From: Chitinophagales bacterium
GTDB lineage: Bacteria; Bacteroidota; Bacteroidia; Chitinophagales; JADIYW01
Length of the DNA stretch: 64,000 nt
Direction: 5' to 3'
Assembly (NCBI GenBank): GCA_023957245.1
Contig: JAMLHJ010000009.1
Coordinates: forward strand, 1 to 64,000
Program-made: the position numbers and the translations under genes
The notes under the pieces: model-generated
What the model saw: only the letters and a program-made list of their open reading frames with translations
Database searches by the model: none
What the model was told of the DNA's origin: nothing
In this document: one piece after another, positions 9,114-18,507 of the stretch
Layout of the letters: each line of letters opens with the position of its first letter
How positions within the stretch are numbered: the first letter of the stretch is position 1

Positions 9114-9527
9114 ATGTATCCAGTACACCTAACAAGACCAATGGCTCAAGAGCTTGAGAATGAAGGATTCACGTCTTTGACAACTGCTGAAGAAGTTGCT
9201 AATATTCTAGACAAAAAAGAAGGGACTGTATTTGTAGTCATCAATTCAGTATGTGGATGTGCAGCTTCAAATGCAAGACCAGCAGCTATCGCCGCAACAA
9301 AAAATGAAAAACATCCAGACCATCTTATCACAGTATTTGCTGGAGTCGATAAAGAAGCTGTAGATAAAGTAAGAACTTATTTATTCCCATATCTACCATC
9401 ATCACCATCAATGGCAGTCTTTAAAAATGGACAATTAGTTCAGATGTTGGAAAGAGCAGATATTGAAGGTAAACCAGCACAAATGGTTGCTAACAAACTA
9501 ATAGTTGCATTTGAAGAATATTGTTAA
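9114..9527 (+). CDS. BrxA/BrxB family bacilliredoxin
   Basis: A 137-residue thioredoxin-fold protein of the YphP/YqiW family. The redox-active motif is Cys-Gly-Cys at residues 47-49 (SVCGCAAS). Family members remove bacillithiol or other low-molecular-weight thiols from oxidised proteins. The start is the ATG at 9114 (MYPVHLTRP); the open frame extends upstream but there it overlaps the DUF59 gene. Last gene of the suf operon, followed by a strong terminator. Its place here suggests repair of thiols on, or protection of, Fe-S assembly proteins; that is inference. Confidence 0.9.
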   Translation: MYPVHLTRPMAQELENEGFTSLTTAEEVANILDKKEGTVFVVINSVCGCAASNARPAAIAATKNEKHPDHLITVFAGVDKEAVDKVRTYLFPYLPSSPSMAVFKNGQLVQMLERADIEGKPAQMVANKLIVAFEEYC

Positions 9528-9545
9528 TCTATTTCAATACTAAAA

Positions 9546-9580
9546 TAAAATAAGCTACTCAATTTGGGTAGCTTATTTTA
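9546..9580 (+). terminator. suf operon terminator
   Basis: A perfect 13-bp stem (9546-9558 with 9568-9580; loop 9559-9567) lies 18 bases after the bacilliredoxin stop. The right arm ends in TTTTA and is followed by TTAT. The arms are A-rich on the left and T-rich on the right. It may therefore work in both directions and also serve the leftward acyltransferase gene ending at 9604. Confidence 0.85.
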
Positions 9581-9603
9581 TTATACGGACTATTGATCAA
9601 ATA

Positions 9604-10197
9604 CTACAACTTACGATGTTTGGTATATTTAGGATCTAAAGAAAATTTATCTGGATAGCACGGCGTAATTTGGTCATAAAATTCCATCATAGTAGCCATA
9701 TCCTTTTCTAAATCGGTAGGCCAAATCACTTTACCAACTCCTGCTTTTTTCTTTTTATAATCCAAATATCCCAGACAGATAGGCACTCCTGCTTGTTTGG
9801 CAGTGTACCAAAAACCAGTTTTCCATTGTTCGGTTCTTTTACGTGTACCTTCTGGAGTGACCATTACAGCAATGGAATCTCTATCTTTAAAAATATTTGC
9901 CATCGCATCCACCATACTCAACCTTTTCTCTCCTGGCACTTTAGGGCTTCTATCAATCGGGATTCCTCCCATAGGACCTATCAACAAATTGAATGGAAAT
10001 CTAAACCATTCTTTCTTAATAGTAAATTTTAAAGGAATTTTCATCTCAGTAAATGCAGCTGAAGCAAATACAATATCCCAGTTACTCGTATGAGGAGAAG
10101 CAATCATCACACATTTCTGAGCTTCTGCAGGTACATTACTATCCATACTCCAACCTTTCAGTTTATAGAGTAAGAAAAATATAAATTTTAGAATCAT
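9604..10197 (-). CDS. 1-acyl-sn-glycerol-3-phosphate acyltransferase family protein
   Basis: This 197-residue PlsC-superfamily acyltransferase has the catalytic block SPHTSNWD near residue 36 and the acceptor-binding PEGTRKR near residue 120. The N terminus is hydrophobic and probably associates with the inner membrane. Members transfer an acyl chain to lysophosphatidate or a related lipid. It is shorter than PlsC of E. coli (about 245 residues), so the exact acceptor is open. It stands alone between two terminators. Confidence 0.82.
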   Translation of the reverse strand: MILKFIFFLLYKLKGWSMDSNVPAEAQKCVMIASPHTSNWDIVFASAAFTEMKIPLKFTIKKEWFRFPFNLLIGPMGGIPIDRSPKVPGEKRLSMVDAMANIFKDRDSIAVMVTPEGTRKRTEQWKTGFWYTAKQAGVPICLGYLDYKKKKAGVGKVIWPTDLEKDMATMMEFYDQITPCYPDKFSLDPKYTKHRKL

Positions 10198-10260
10198 ATC
10201 TTTTTCTTCAAAGATAAATGAGAATTACTAATAAACAGATAGAATTAGTAGATATAAAAA

Positions 10261-10290
10261 ATGGCATCTGTCAAAAAAAACAGACACCAT
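10261..10290 (-). terminator. Terminator after the 10315 gene
   Basis: The minus-strand RNA folds as AUGGUGUCUG (10290-10281) with CAGAUGCCAU (10270-10261). The stem uses two G-U wobbles that become C-A mismatches on the opposite strand, and a T-rich stretch follows it leftward. This shows the direction: it ends the gene at 10315-10773. Confidence 0.7.
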
Positions 10291-10314
10291 AGTTCTTATC
10301 AGTAGATAATATTT

Positions 10315-10773
10315 TTACTTTTTGAAAAAGCCACCCAAATCACCTAAGTTTCCTAGCAGACCTTTAGCTGTCTGTTCTAGGTCTTGGATATTTAATTTAG
10401 AAAGCACTTTTTCAAAATTTATATTTCCATTTTCATCTGTCAATTCTGAAGAAATAGTTTTGAATAATTCCTTTACAGAAAAATCTTTTATTGCATTTGC
10501 AATTTCAGGGCTCAATCCTACTTTTTCTTGTAAACCTTTCACTAAATTTTCTTTTATCTTAACTACAGCTTCATTATCTTCCAATGAGCTGACATTTTGC
10601 AATGCCGATTGTAATATTTGAGGATTTTTCAATCCGCCATTAGAAAACAAATTTTGAATAGTTTCTTTAAAAACACCTAAAGTTTTCTCACTTTGATCAT
10701 CTGTCAATCCAAATTTTTCTTTAACTTGCTGATTGACAGCATTTTCTATTTTACTAATAATTTCTTGTATCAT
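10315..10773 (-). CDS. Uncharacterised helical protein
   Basis: A 152-residue soluble, almost entirely helical protein with no signal peptide and no cysteine. It has two similar segments, VKEKFGLTDDQSEK and LQEKVGLSPEIANA, which look like an internal repeat of a helix-turn-helix bundle. The C terminus is glycine-rich (LLGNLGDLGGFFKK). DUF937/YidB-like proteins look similar, but I cannot confirm membership. It has its own -7 element (10840-10833) and terminator (10261-10290), so it is probably a single-gene unit. Function unknown. Confidence 0.75.
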   Translation of the reverse strand: MIQEIISKIENAVNQQVKEKFGLTDDQSEKTLGVFKETIQNLFSNGGLKNPQILQSALQNVSSLEDNEAVVKIKENLVKGLQEKVGLSPEIANAIKDFSVKELFKTISSELTDENGNINFEKVLSKLNIQDLEQTAKGLLGNLGDLGGFFKK

Positions 10774-10832
10774 CTTTAAAATTTAACTTTACACTTTTTT
10801 CTAATCAATAATATATTTGAGGTTACAATTTT

Positions 10833-10840
10833 CAAATTTA
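10833..10840 (-). promoter_or_regulatory. -7 element for the 10315 gene
   Basis: The minus strand reads TAAATTTG, an exact TAnnTTTG match, 60 bases before the ATG at 10773. No -33 box is evident at the right distance. It lies between this gene and the upstream SDR gene, consistent with separate transcription. Confidence 0.35.
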
Positions 10841-10884
10841 ATTTAACACTTTCATATTTGAATGCATATTTTCAAATTATTTAA

Positions 10885-11679
10885 CTACTTTTTCTTTTTT
10901 CCTCCCAATAAAACTTTCTTCATTAATGCTCCAGTAGTCACTCTAGCAATATCTCTGCCTAAAATTCTTTGCGTCATAAAAACTTGAATTTTATTTCCTA
11001 AACCAGGCACGACAAATGCTTCTTTGCCAATCTTATCTAGTGCCAATTTTACGACAGGTGCTGCCTTCATCACTATTGGGCTTCCTTTCATACCTTTTGT
11101 CATTTCCGATTCGGTCATCCCAGGACAAAGTGCAATAACATCTATATTTCTACCAGAAAACTCATAATTCATACTTTCTGCTAAAGATAAAATATAAGAT
11201 TTTGTAGCACCATAATGTGAAAGATATGGTGTCGCTTGAAAAGCACTTGATGAAGCTGTAAAAATCAATCCACCTTTACCTCTTTCCAATAATTTTTTCA
11301 CCATATTATAAGCAATAATAAATGGAGCTTCTACATTCAATCTCAACATCTGAATATTTCTATTCAAATCACCACGATAAAAATCTCCTTCACAATTGAT
11401 TCCAGCATTATTTACAACTAGACCAATATCCAAATCTGCCGTTTGTTGCTCCAAAACGCTATAAAATCCTTCACTTGCCAAATCCAATTCAATTGTCCTT
11501 ACTTCTACTTGATATTGATTCTTAATCTTTTCAGCCAACTGTTCTAATAATTGAATTCTTCTTGCTACAAGTACAACATTCAATCCCTTTTCAGCAATTT
11601 GAAGCGCATACTCTACGCCCAAGCCACTTGATGCACCAGTAATAAGTGCCCATGGACCATATTTTTCTTTAAAAGACAT
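10885..11679 (-). CDS. Short-chain dehydrogenase/reductase
   Basis: This 264-residue classical SDR has the cofactor motif TGASSGLG (14-21) and NNAG (90-93). The catalytic serine lies around residue 144, with Tyr156 and Lys160 (YGATK). Arg residues after the second strand (ARR, 39-41) suggest NADPH preference. The start at 11679 (MSFKEKYG) is preferred, since the upstream extension to 11715 adds 12 residues unlike SDRs. The C terminus is very basic (KKKK). Substrate unknown; oxidoreductases of this type act on lipids, sugars or ketones. Confidence 0.88.
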   Translation of the reverse strand: MSFKEKYGPWALITGASSGLGVEYALQIAEKGLNVVLVARRIQLLEQLAEKIKNQYQVEVRTIELDLASEGFYSVLEQQTADLDIGLVVNNAGINCEGDFYRGDLNRNIQMLRLNVEAPFIIAYNMVKKLLERGKGGLIFTASSSAFQATPYLSHYGATKSYILSLAESMNYEFSGRNIDVIALCPGMTESEMTKGMKGSPIVMKAAPVVKLALDKIGKEAFVVPGLGNKIQVFMTQRILGRDIARVTTGALMKKVLLGGKKKK

Positions 11680-11789
11680 TTTACAGATTTTATGTTTAAA
11701 GATAAAAACTAACAATTGATTTTTAATGAATAAAGTAATAATTCAAGTAGTATTATATAAGAGAATAGAGATTTTAGTAAATTAGCCCA

Positions 11790-12578
11790 ATGAATCTCAC
11801 TCATCGTATCAAAAGCTATTGTGCATATCTATGGAATGCCAAAAGCAATCAGAGAATTCATTCCCCATTTGTATATCACTTATTGACAGATGTATTTTAT
11901 TGCAATAAGAATACTTCTTCCTTTAACCTAATTGAACAAAGAAGAAGTGAATTGCTAAAAAACAACTCCTACATTCATGTAACAGATTTAGGTGCAGGAG
12001 CACAGAAATGGGGAACCACTCAGCGACAAGTCAGCACCATTGCTAAAAATAGTTTAAAAAGGAAAAAGTATGCTCAGCTCATTAACAAACTTGTCAATCA
12101 TTTCCAACCTAAAACTTCTTTGGAATTTGGCACTTCACTTGGTATTACTACTTCTTATCTTGCTCAAGGATTTCCAGATGGAAGAGTCGTCACTATAGAA
12201 GGTTGCCCTAATATTGCAAAAATTGCTTCTGAGACTTTTGCTAACACACAAAGTAAAAATATCACACAATACACTGGAAATTTTGATGATGTTTTAGATA
12301 AAGTTTTTGAACAATTTCCTGTTTTTGATTTGATTTTTATAGATGGCAATCATGCATATTCACCTACAGTTGCCTATTTTGAAAAATGCTTAAATCATTG
12401 CAACAACAATTCTATATTTATTTTTGATGACATTCATTGGAGTCAAGACATGGAAAAAGCATGGAATGAAATAATCACACATCCTAAAGTGAGTATTAGT
12501 ATAGATATTTATGAAATGGGTATTGTATTTATCCGTCAGGAAAATAAAGCTCCTGAACATTTTATCATTAAATACTAG
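11790..12578 (+). CDS. SAM-dependent class I methyltransferase
   Basis: A 262-residue methyltransferase with motif I SLEFGTSLGITTSYLA, then IEGCP (acidic residue for the SAM ribose) and DLIFIDGNHAY. This layout is that of the Methyltransf_24 / O-methyltransferase type. N-terminal 80 residues are family-specific. The substrate cannot be inferred. Its last codon and stop overlap by 4 bases the end of the convergent cysteine desulfurase gene, with no terminator between them. Confidence 0.82.
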   Translation: MNLTHRIKSYCAYLWNAKSNQRIHSPFVYHLLTDVFYCNKNTSSFNLIEQRRSELLKNNSYIHVTDLGAGAQKWGTTQRQVSTIAKNSLKRKKYAQLINKLVNHFQPKTSLEFGTSLGITTSYLAQGFPDGRVVTIEGCPNIAKIASETFANTQSKNITQYTGNFDDVLDKVFEQFPVFDLIFIDGNHAYSPTVAYFEKCLNHCNNNSIFIFDDIHWSQDMEKAWNEIITHPKVSISIDIYEMGIVFIRQENKAPEHFIIKY

Positions 12579-13711
12579 TGAACGTCTTTGTAGAGATTTC
12601 TGAGTGCTTCTACTAAAACATCTACCTCAGATTCAGTATTATATTTAGAGAAAGAACATCTCAATGGAGTTCTATCTGTAGGTACATTCATAGCAGACAT
12701 CACATGAGAACCCACACTTGCCCCACTGCTACACGCACTTCCTCCTGATACACATATTCCCTGCATATCCAACTGGAATAACAGCAAACTTCCCATAGGA
12801 TGTGGAGGCAATGACAAGGAAACTACCCTATACAATGAAGTATCGTCTATGGCACCATTGAAACGAATATCAGGTATTGCTTTTTGAATTTCTTGTATTA
12901 GATATGCCTTCAAAAGTTTAATTTGAGCACGTTCTTCTTCAAGATGTTCATAAGATAATTCAGCGGCCTTAGCCATACCGATTATTCCTGCAACATTCTC
13001 TGTACCAGCTCTCCAGCCCCTTTCTTGACCTCCACCATGGATATGTGAGTTTATTTTAGACGACTTCTTCATATAGAAAAATCCGACTCCTTTGGGCCCA
13101 TGAAATTTATGTGCTGCTGCTGATAAGAAATCTATTGGAATACTTTGAACATCTAAAGGATAATGAGCAAAAGTCTGAACCGTATCAGAATGAAACAATG
13201 CCTTATGTCTTTGACAAATCTGAGCTACTTTCTCAATATCTATCATTACACCTGTTTCATTATTGGCATGCATGATTGAAACTAAGGTTTTCTCCTCAGA
13301 ATCAGCCAACACTTTGTCTAGCTCTTCAATATTTATTCGTCCCAAATTATCAACAGGAAGCACTGTCAATCTGATATCTCCACGTTGTTGCAAATATTCA
13401 ACAGTATGTAATACACAATGATGTTCTACTGCCGAAATGACAATATGTCGAACTCCCAAATCTCTGACTGCACCTTTTAAAATCGTATTATTTGATTCTG
13501 TACCTCCAGATGTAAAAACGATATCACCTGGATGCGCATTGATGAGTTGAGCAATTTTCTTTCGTGCTTCTTCTATGGCAGATTTCACATCTCTACCAAT
13601 ACTATGTTGAGAAGATGGATTGCCATAAAATTCAGTAAAATAAGGCAGCATTGTCTGAAACACTTCTGCATCAATAGCAGTAGTAGCCGCATTATCAAGA
13701 TAAATCCTCAT
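12575..13711 (-). CDS. Cysteine desulfurase, IscS/NifS type
   Basis: This 378-residue group I cysteine desulfurase starts MRIYLDNAATT. The PLP lysine is Lys202 in AAHKFHGPKG and the active cysteine is Cys327 in GSACSSGA, on the long mobile loop typical of IscS/NifS. It differs from the SufS at 7091-8326, so the organism has two desulfurases of different class. No iscU, iscA or iscR is adjacent. It may supply sulfur for tRNA thiolation or cofactors rather than for a full Isc system. It sits 14 bases after the glmM-type gene. Confidence 0.92.
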   Translation of the reverse strand: MRIYLDNAATTAIDAEVFQTMLPYFTEFYGNPSSQHSIGRDVKSAIEEARKKIAQLINAHPGDIVFTSGGTESNNTILKGAVRDLGVRHIVISAVEHHCVLHTVEYLQQRGDIRLTVLPVDNLGRINIEELDKVLADSEEKTLVSIMHANNETGVMIDIEKVAQICQRHKALFHSDTVQTFAHYPLDVQSIPIDFLSAAAHKFHGPKGVGFFYMKKSSKINSHIHGGGQERGWRAGTENVAGIIGMAKAAELSYEHLEEERAQIKLLKAYLIQEIQKAIPDIRFNGAIDDTSLYRVVSLSLPPHPMGSLLLFQLDMQGICVSGGSACSSGASVGSHVMSAMNVPTDRTPLRCSFSKYNTESEVDVLVEALRNLYKDVH

Positions 13712-13725
13712 TCTACTTTTATATA

Positions 13726-15111
13726 TTAAGCCTCTTTTAAGATAGAAATAATATCTCCTTTAATCTTATTGGCAATATTATGAGCAGTAGCTTCTGTAGA
13801 GCTTTCTGCATAAATTCTAATAATCGGTTCGGTATTTGAACTTCTCAAATGTACCCAATAGTCTTCAAAAATAATCTTTAAACCGTCAATAGTATTTTGT
13901 TCATATTGAGCGTATCTATCACTGATTTTACTGATAATATGCCCAACGTTCATTCCCTCTTCTAGTTGAACTTTATTCTTAGAAATCACATAATGAGGAA
14001 ACTGAGCACGCACACTAGAAACTGTTTTATCTGATTTTGCTATATATGTCAAAAACAATGCAATTCCCACTAAAGCATCTCTACCATAATGTAATTCAGG
14101 CAAAATCACACCACCATTGCCTTCACCGCCAATAACAGCATTTTTTTCTTTCATTAATGCCACAACATTCACCTCTCCCACTGCAGACGCAAAATACTGA
14201 CAACCATGTGCTTCTGTTATATCTTTTAAAGCAACAGATGAAGATAAATTAGAAACAGTCGCTCCTTTATTTGTTTGCAAAACAAAATCTGCAACTGCTA
14301 CTAATGAATATTCTTCTCCAAAGCAATTGCCTTTTTCATCAACAAAAGCAACTCTATCTACATCTGGATCTACTGCAATACCCAAATCACATTGATGCAA
14401 CTTCACCTCTGAACACAATATTGATAAATGCTCTGGTAATGGTTCTGGGTTATGTGGAAACAAACCATTGGGTTCATTAAATAATTCTACAACATTCTCT
14501 ACACCTAATGCCTTCAATAATAATGGTACAGCAATACCGCCTACCGAATTGACCGCATCGTAAGCTATTTTAAACTGCTTCTTTTTTATCGCTTCTAAAT
14601 CGATATATGGCAATTCTAGAATTTTATCAATATGTCTTTGAATATAATCATCAACATAGGTTCTAACTCCTAAATTTTCAACATCTACGAAATCAAATTT
14701 TTTAGATTCAGCAATAGCTAGCATTTCTTCACCGAGTTCTTTAGAGATAAACTCTCCATCTGAATTCAATAATTTTAACGCATTCCATTGCTTAGGATTA
14801 TGACTAGCTGTGATAATAATACCACCATCAGCTTGCTCTGAAGTAACTGCAATTTCAACAGTAGGTGTAGTAGAAAGTCCTAAGTCTATGACATCAATAC
14901 CAATACTAAGTAGATTTCCTACAACAATACTGTGTACCATTTCTCCAGAAACTCTAGCATCACGACCTACAACAATCTTCTTCCCTCCTGCTCTTTTAAT
15001 CATAGTTCCAAATCCTAAAGTGAAATTGGCTATATCTATTGGGGTCAAAGCATTACCCACGGTACCACCGATGATACCTCTTATTCCTGAGATTGACTTA
15101 ATTAATGACAA
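13726..15111 (-). CDS. glmM: Phosphoglucosamine mutase / phosphohexomutase
   Basis: A 461-residue alpha-D-phosphohexomutase. The phosphoserine is Ser103 in TASHNP, the Mg loop is DPDVDRVAF, the sugar loop is GGEGNGGV and the phosphate loop is RSSNTEP. In Bacteroidota this form is generally GlmM, converting glucosamine-6-phosphate to glucosamine-1-phosphate for peptidoglycan and lipid A. A phosphomannomutase role cannot be excluded from motifs alone. It is in one leftward unit with the cysteine desulfurase. Confidence 0.85.
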   Translation of the reverse strand: MSLIKSISGIRGIIGGTVGNALTPIDIANFTLGFGTMIKRAGGKKIVVGRDARVSGEMVHSIVVGNLLSIGIDVIDLGLSTTPTVEIAVTSEQADGGIIITASHNPKQWNALKLLNSDGEFISKELGEEMLAIAESKKFDFVDVENLGVRTYVDDYIQRHIDKILELPYIDLEAIKKKQFKIAYDAVNSVGGIAVPLLLKALGVENVVELFNEPNGLFPHNPEPLPEHLSILCSEVKLHQCDLGIAVDPDVDRVAFVDEKGNCFGEEYSLVAVADFVLQTNKGATVSNLSSSVALKDITEAHGCQYFASAVGEVNVVALMKEKNAVIGGEGNGGVILPELHYGRDALVGIALFLTYIAKSDKTVSSVRAQFPHYVISKNKVQLEEGMNVGHIISKISDRYAQYEQNTIDGLKIIFEDYWVHLRSSNTEPIIRIYAESSTEATAHNIANKIKGDIISILKEA

Positions 15112-15162
15112 CTGAAACGTATTTAACTAAAAACGAGAATATAAATAATAAAAATTAAAAGA

Positions 15163-15702
15163 TTAAGCTACTTTCAAAGCAGGAACATATTGCTTCACAA
15201 ACATGTAAATTCCAAAGAAAGTCGTCACATAAAACAAATCTCCCATCAATGAATATTTTAAAAATGGAAGACCCATAAAATAACTATTCATTAATCCAGA
15301 AAAGGACATTTCATACATTCCTGTCGTAGCCCAAACTCCAAAATTAGTGATTAGAAAAAATAATAATGTTCCTACTAATGTTGAGCCATATACTCTCGAA
15401 GCAGAAATATTTCCATGGTTAATCCATCTACTTAAGAATATTATTAAAACAAAAGATAGATACACAAATAACATCGTGCTATGAAATCCCAAAAACATAT
15501 CGCTTATCAATAATGCAGTAATTGGTAATATCAAAGCCCATTTTTTATCATTTACAAAAGCACCTGAGAACAATGCCAATGCTCCAATTGGAGTAAAATT
15601 CGGAACTAAACCAGAAGTCAGTACACGAATAATAATAGCTAAAAAGAAAATTGATAGAATTACCACCAATTGCTTATCTATTTTAAAACCTTTCATAGTC
15701 AT
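15163..15702 (-). CDS. DUF6580-like small membrane protein
   Basis: A 179-residue integral membrane protein with about five hydrophobic segments. The segment PNFTPIGALALFSGAF is characteristic of the DUF6580 group, which resembles the substrate-binding (S) subunits of ECF vitamin transporters. If so it would take up a small vitamin-like compound with a shared energising module encoded elsewhere; none is nearby. Membrane placement is clear, transport function is inference. Confidence 0.65.
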   Translation of the reverse strand: MTMKGFKIDKQLVVILSIFFLAIIIRVLTSGLVPNFTPIGALALFSGAFVNDKKWALILPITALLISDMFLGFHSTMLFVYLSFVLIIFLSRWINHGNISASRVYGSTLVGTLLFFLITNFGVWATTGMYEMSFSGLMNSYFMGLPFLKYSLMGDLFYVTTFFGIYMFVKQYVPALKVA

Positions 15703-15758
15703 TCAATTTATGATTAGAATGCAAATATACTGAATTTGCACTAAGACTAACAATGAAA

Positions 15759-18455
15759 TTAATCATAATCTACCCACATTTTACGTTTAGCTAACTTTAA
15801 ATCTTTCAGCATCTGGGATTTAACATTTAATTCTAAAGAAAAACTTCTTTGAAATCCAAGTGGCACCCAATTAAATGCTAATTGCCAGCAATGCAAATCT
15901 CGATAAACAGAAATATCTGTCCTCGAAATCTCCTTATTCGTAAAGTCAAAACCCGTATTTACACTTACCTTCCATTTAGGAGTCAAACTAAAATTGATAC
16001 CAGCACTTAATGTCTGTGTAATGCTAGCAGTATCTTTCCCTCTCGAATAGAAGCGATTGATATTCAATGAATAATTATAATTTATTGAAATAGGGATATT
16101 AAAATCTACGTAAGCCAAAGGAGCACCGAAAACTTGATCTTGGATATAATAACCGTCGATATTCAATGTATCATCAGGCAAACCAATTCTAGGGTCAAAT
16201 TCATCTCCATTAGTCGTGCGTCCATCTCTACTTTTAGACTGCCAAGAACCACTTAAATTCAAACTCATATTCCTTAATCTCAACCATTGACCACCATTGG
16301 TGATACCAAGTTTAGGCGTGCGTCTATTTCGTTCTTTATCATAAAGATAAGGGTCAAGAGTTCCACTAAGGTTTAAAGATAAATACTTTGAAATTCTATT
16401 ATTGGCAGAAAATCGAATATCTGATAACTGAAACGAATCTGCAATAAAATTGTATGAGCCACCGAAGGTGAAATTTTCTAAAATAGGAATCTTTTTTTCG
16501 CCTGTAACTGTATCTTTCTTTGAACGAACTTTCATTTCCAGATTATTGTTCACATTAAAGCTTATTCCTCCCATCGCTCCTGTGGTTGGTGAGCCATATA
16601 TTCCTTTTGAAAATTTATTATAATTTACAAAAGTGCCATCGGGATTTGTCTGAACTTTACCATAATACCCCCATCGTTCATGACCAAAGTCTGGTCTATA
16701 GTTGAAACTTATTTGAGGATTGACTACATGACGTATCGCTTTTATTTTTCCCTTTTTGAATTGAAGCATACCATACAATCTTGTAGAAAAATTGGCACTC
16801 AATCCAAAATCTCTCACCATCTTAAATCCTTTTTTCGTTACTTCTTCAACATAGAAAGTATCAACATCTTCGTGATAAATTCTTTCCTGATATTTGAAAT
16901 ACCATCTTTCTGTATAATCAAAATTTAAAGACAAATTCAGAAATTTTCCTAAAGAAAAACTTCCTGAACTGATAGGCAAACTATGCTTAATTCTATTGCG
17001 CATATTTTCCAAAGTTTCCTTTTTAAACAATAAAGAATCTTTAGTATTGATCTGGTTTTGCATATCCATATTGTATGAAAATCCAATATTCTCATACCAT
17101 TTTTTACCTCCAGTCTGTACCTTACGTTGAAAAGGATTGACTCTTGAAACAGCAAAATTAAACTGAGGCAATTGAAAAGTAATATCTTTCGTCTGTGTAT
17201 TTTGACTGTGATTGGCACTTACACTCAAACGCATAGGTTTATTTGTCCACCATTTTTGATAAGCAATAGATGAACGATAAGTATTGTTTAAAAATGTCTG
17301 GGCATCAGTAACATTAAACTGATGATAAGATCTTGTACCAGCATAAACACTAGCACTAAAATTACCATTATACAACTTTTTAGGATCTATTCTAAAACTA
17401 GAATTGACAAAAAACTCTTTGCTCGGCTTAGTAAAACTTGAAGAACGTCTTTCAGATTGTTGAAGGCTTGTAAAAGATAAATTAATATTTCCCGAATATT
17501 TATACCTTTTATTAAAATCCATATTATTAGTAATTCCCCAACTTCCTAATGAATAAATATCACCTGTCACAGTCATATTTACATTGTCATTAATCGCCCA
17601 ATAATAACCCAGCCCTTTCAAAAAGAATCCCAGCTCTTGCGTTTCACCGTATTGAGGCATTAGCAAACCCGTATTTCTTTTTTTCAAAATAGGGAAAACA
17701 CCAAAAGGCAAAAACAATGGAGTTCTAGTATCTTCAATAACCAGATTAGCTGGTTTACCAACTATGACCTTATCTTTGATGATTTTAGCTTTGCCAATTT
17801 CAATATAAAAATGAGGATGGTCATATTCACAAGAAGTATATTTTACACTATTTCCAAAAAACACATCTTCTGAAATATTTTTTATTTCTGAGGAGTGAAG
17901 ATACCCATCGCTCTGCCTAGTAACAGCTCCAAGACTTTTCCCTTTCTTGGATTTAAAATTAAATCTGAGTTGATCTGCTTGAAAAATATTTTCTGCTTGA
18001 GAAAATTCTGGTTTAAAAAATTTATTACCTAGCGAATCTACAGCCCATTTAGATTCTACTTCTTGAATATCCCAATTGTAAGAAATTACTCCACCTTTAA
18101 TCGTAATATCTTTATAGACGACAGAAGCATCGCCATACAAATACATAGTCTTTTGTGGAATATCATAAATAATAGAATCTTTAGCTTTATACTCAACAGG
18201 TGCATCCATCGAATCTTTGGCATATTTGAGCTGCGTAATGGGCATTACAACATCTCCCTCCTGCTTTTCTTCGATAGTTTCCGTGCTTTTATAATAATTA
18301 TTAGAATCTATATTAGGAAATGAGGAGCTTTCGGCATTAAATTTGGAACGTTTGAAATTATCAGCAGGTATTTCAATAGTCGTCTGAGCATTCAGTGACC
18401 ATTCTGAAATACTTGTTAATAAAAACAGGCAAAAAAAACTTGTTAGAATTTTCAA
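15759..18455 (-). CDS. lptD: LptD-like outer-membrane LPS assembly protein
   Basis: An 898-residue protein with a signal peptide (cleavage near LNA-QTT). Its N-terminal OstA/LptA-like jellyroll domain is roughly residues 85-230 (IYDIPQKTMYLYGDASV, ITIKGGVISYNW). A large beta-barrel domain with many aromatic-ended strands follows to the C terminus. It is the Bacteroidota LptD counterpart that inserts lipopolysaccharide into the outer leaflet. It lacks the conserved cysteine pairs of E. coli LptD, as is usual in this phylum. It is divergent from the amidase, MCE and OstA-like genes at 18508-22826. Confidence 0.85.
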   Translation of the reverse strand: MKILTSFFCLFLLTSISEWSLNAQTTIEIPADNFKRSKFNAESSSFPNIDSNNYYKSTETIEEKQEGDVVMPITQLKYAKDSMDAPVEYKAKDSIIYDIPQKTMYLYGDASVVYKDITIKGGVISYNWDIQEVESKWAVDSLGNKFFKPEFSQAENIFQADQLRFNFKSKKGKSLGAVTRQSDGYLHSSEIKNISEDVFFGNSVKYTSCEYDHPHFYIEIGKAKIIKDKVIVGKPANLVIEDTRTPLFLPFGVFPILKKRNTGLLMPQYGETQELGFFLKGLGYYWAINDNVNMTVTGDIYSLGSWGITNNMDFNKRYKYSGNINLSFTSLQQSERRSSSFTKPSKEFFVNSSFRIDPKKLYNGNFSASVYAGTRSYHQFNVTDAQTFLNNTYRSSIAYQKWWTNKPMRLSVSANHSQNTQTKDITFQLPQFNFAVSRVNPFQRKVQTGGKKWYENIGFSYNMDMQNQINTKDSLLFKKETLENMRNRIKHSLPISSGSFSLGKFLNLSLNFDYTERWYFKYQERIYHEDVDTFYVEEVTKKGFKMVRDFGLSANFSTRLYGMLQFKKGKIKAIRHVVNPQISFNYRPDFGHERWGYYGKVQTNPDGTFVNYNKFSKGIYGSPTTGAMGGISFNVNNNLEMKVRSKKDTVTGEKKIPILENFTFGGSYNFIADSFQLSDIRFSANNRISKYLSLNLSGTLDPYLYDKERNRRTPKLGITNGGQWLRLRNMSLNLSGSWQSKSRDGRTTNGDEFDPRIGLPDDTLNIDGYYIQDQVFGAPLAYVDFNIPISINYNYSLNINRFYSRGKDTASITQTLSAGINFSLTPKWKVSVNTGFDFTNKEISRTDISVYRDLHCWQLAFNWVPLGFQRSFSLELNVKSQMLKDLKLAKRKMWVDYD

Positions 18456-18507
18456 ACAATATAACTTTTGTATTTTAGTTAATCAACCAAATTAAAGCCA
18501 CTAAATT

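Noticed and set aside
11790-12578. Methyltransferase as a DNA modification enzyme
   Set aside because: No DPPY/NPPF-type catalytic motif and no restriction gene nearby; it fits small-molecule or O-methyltransferases.
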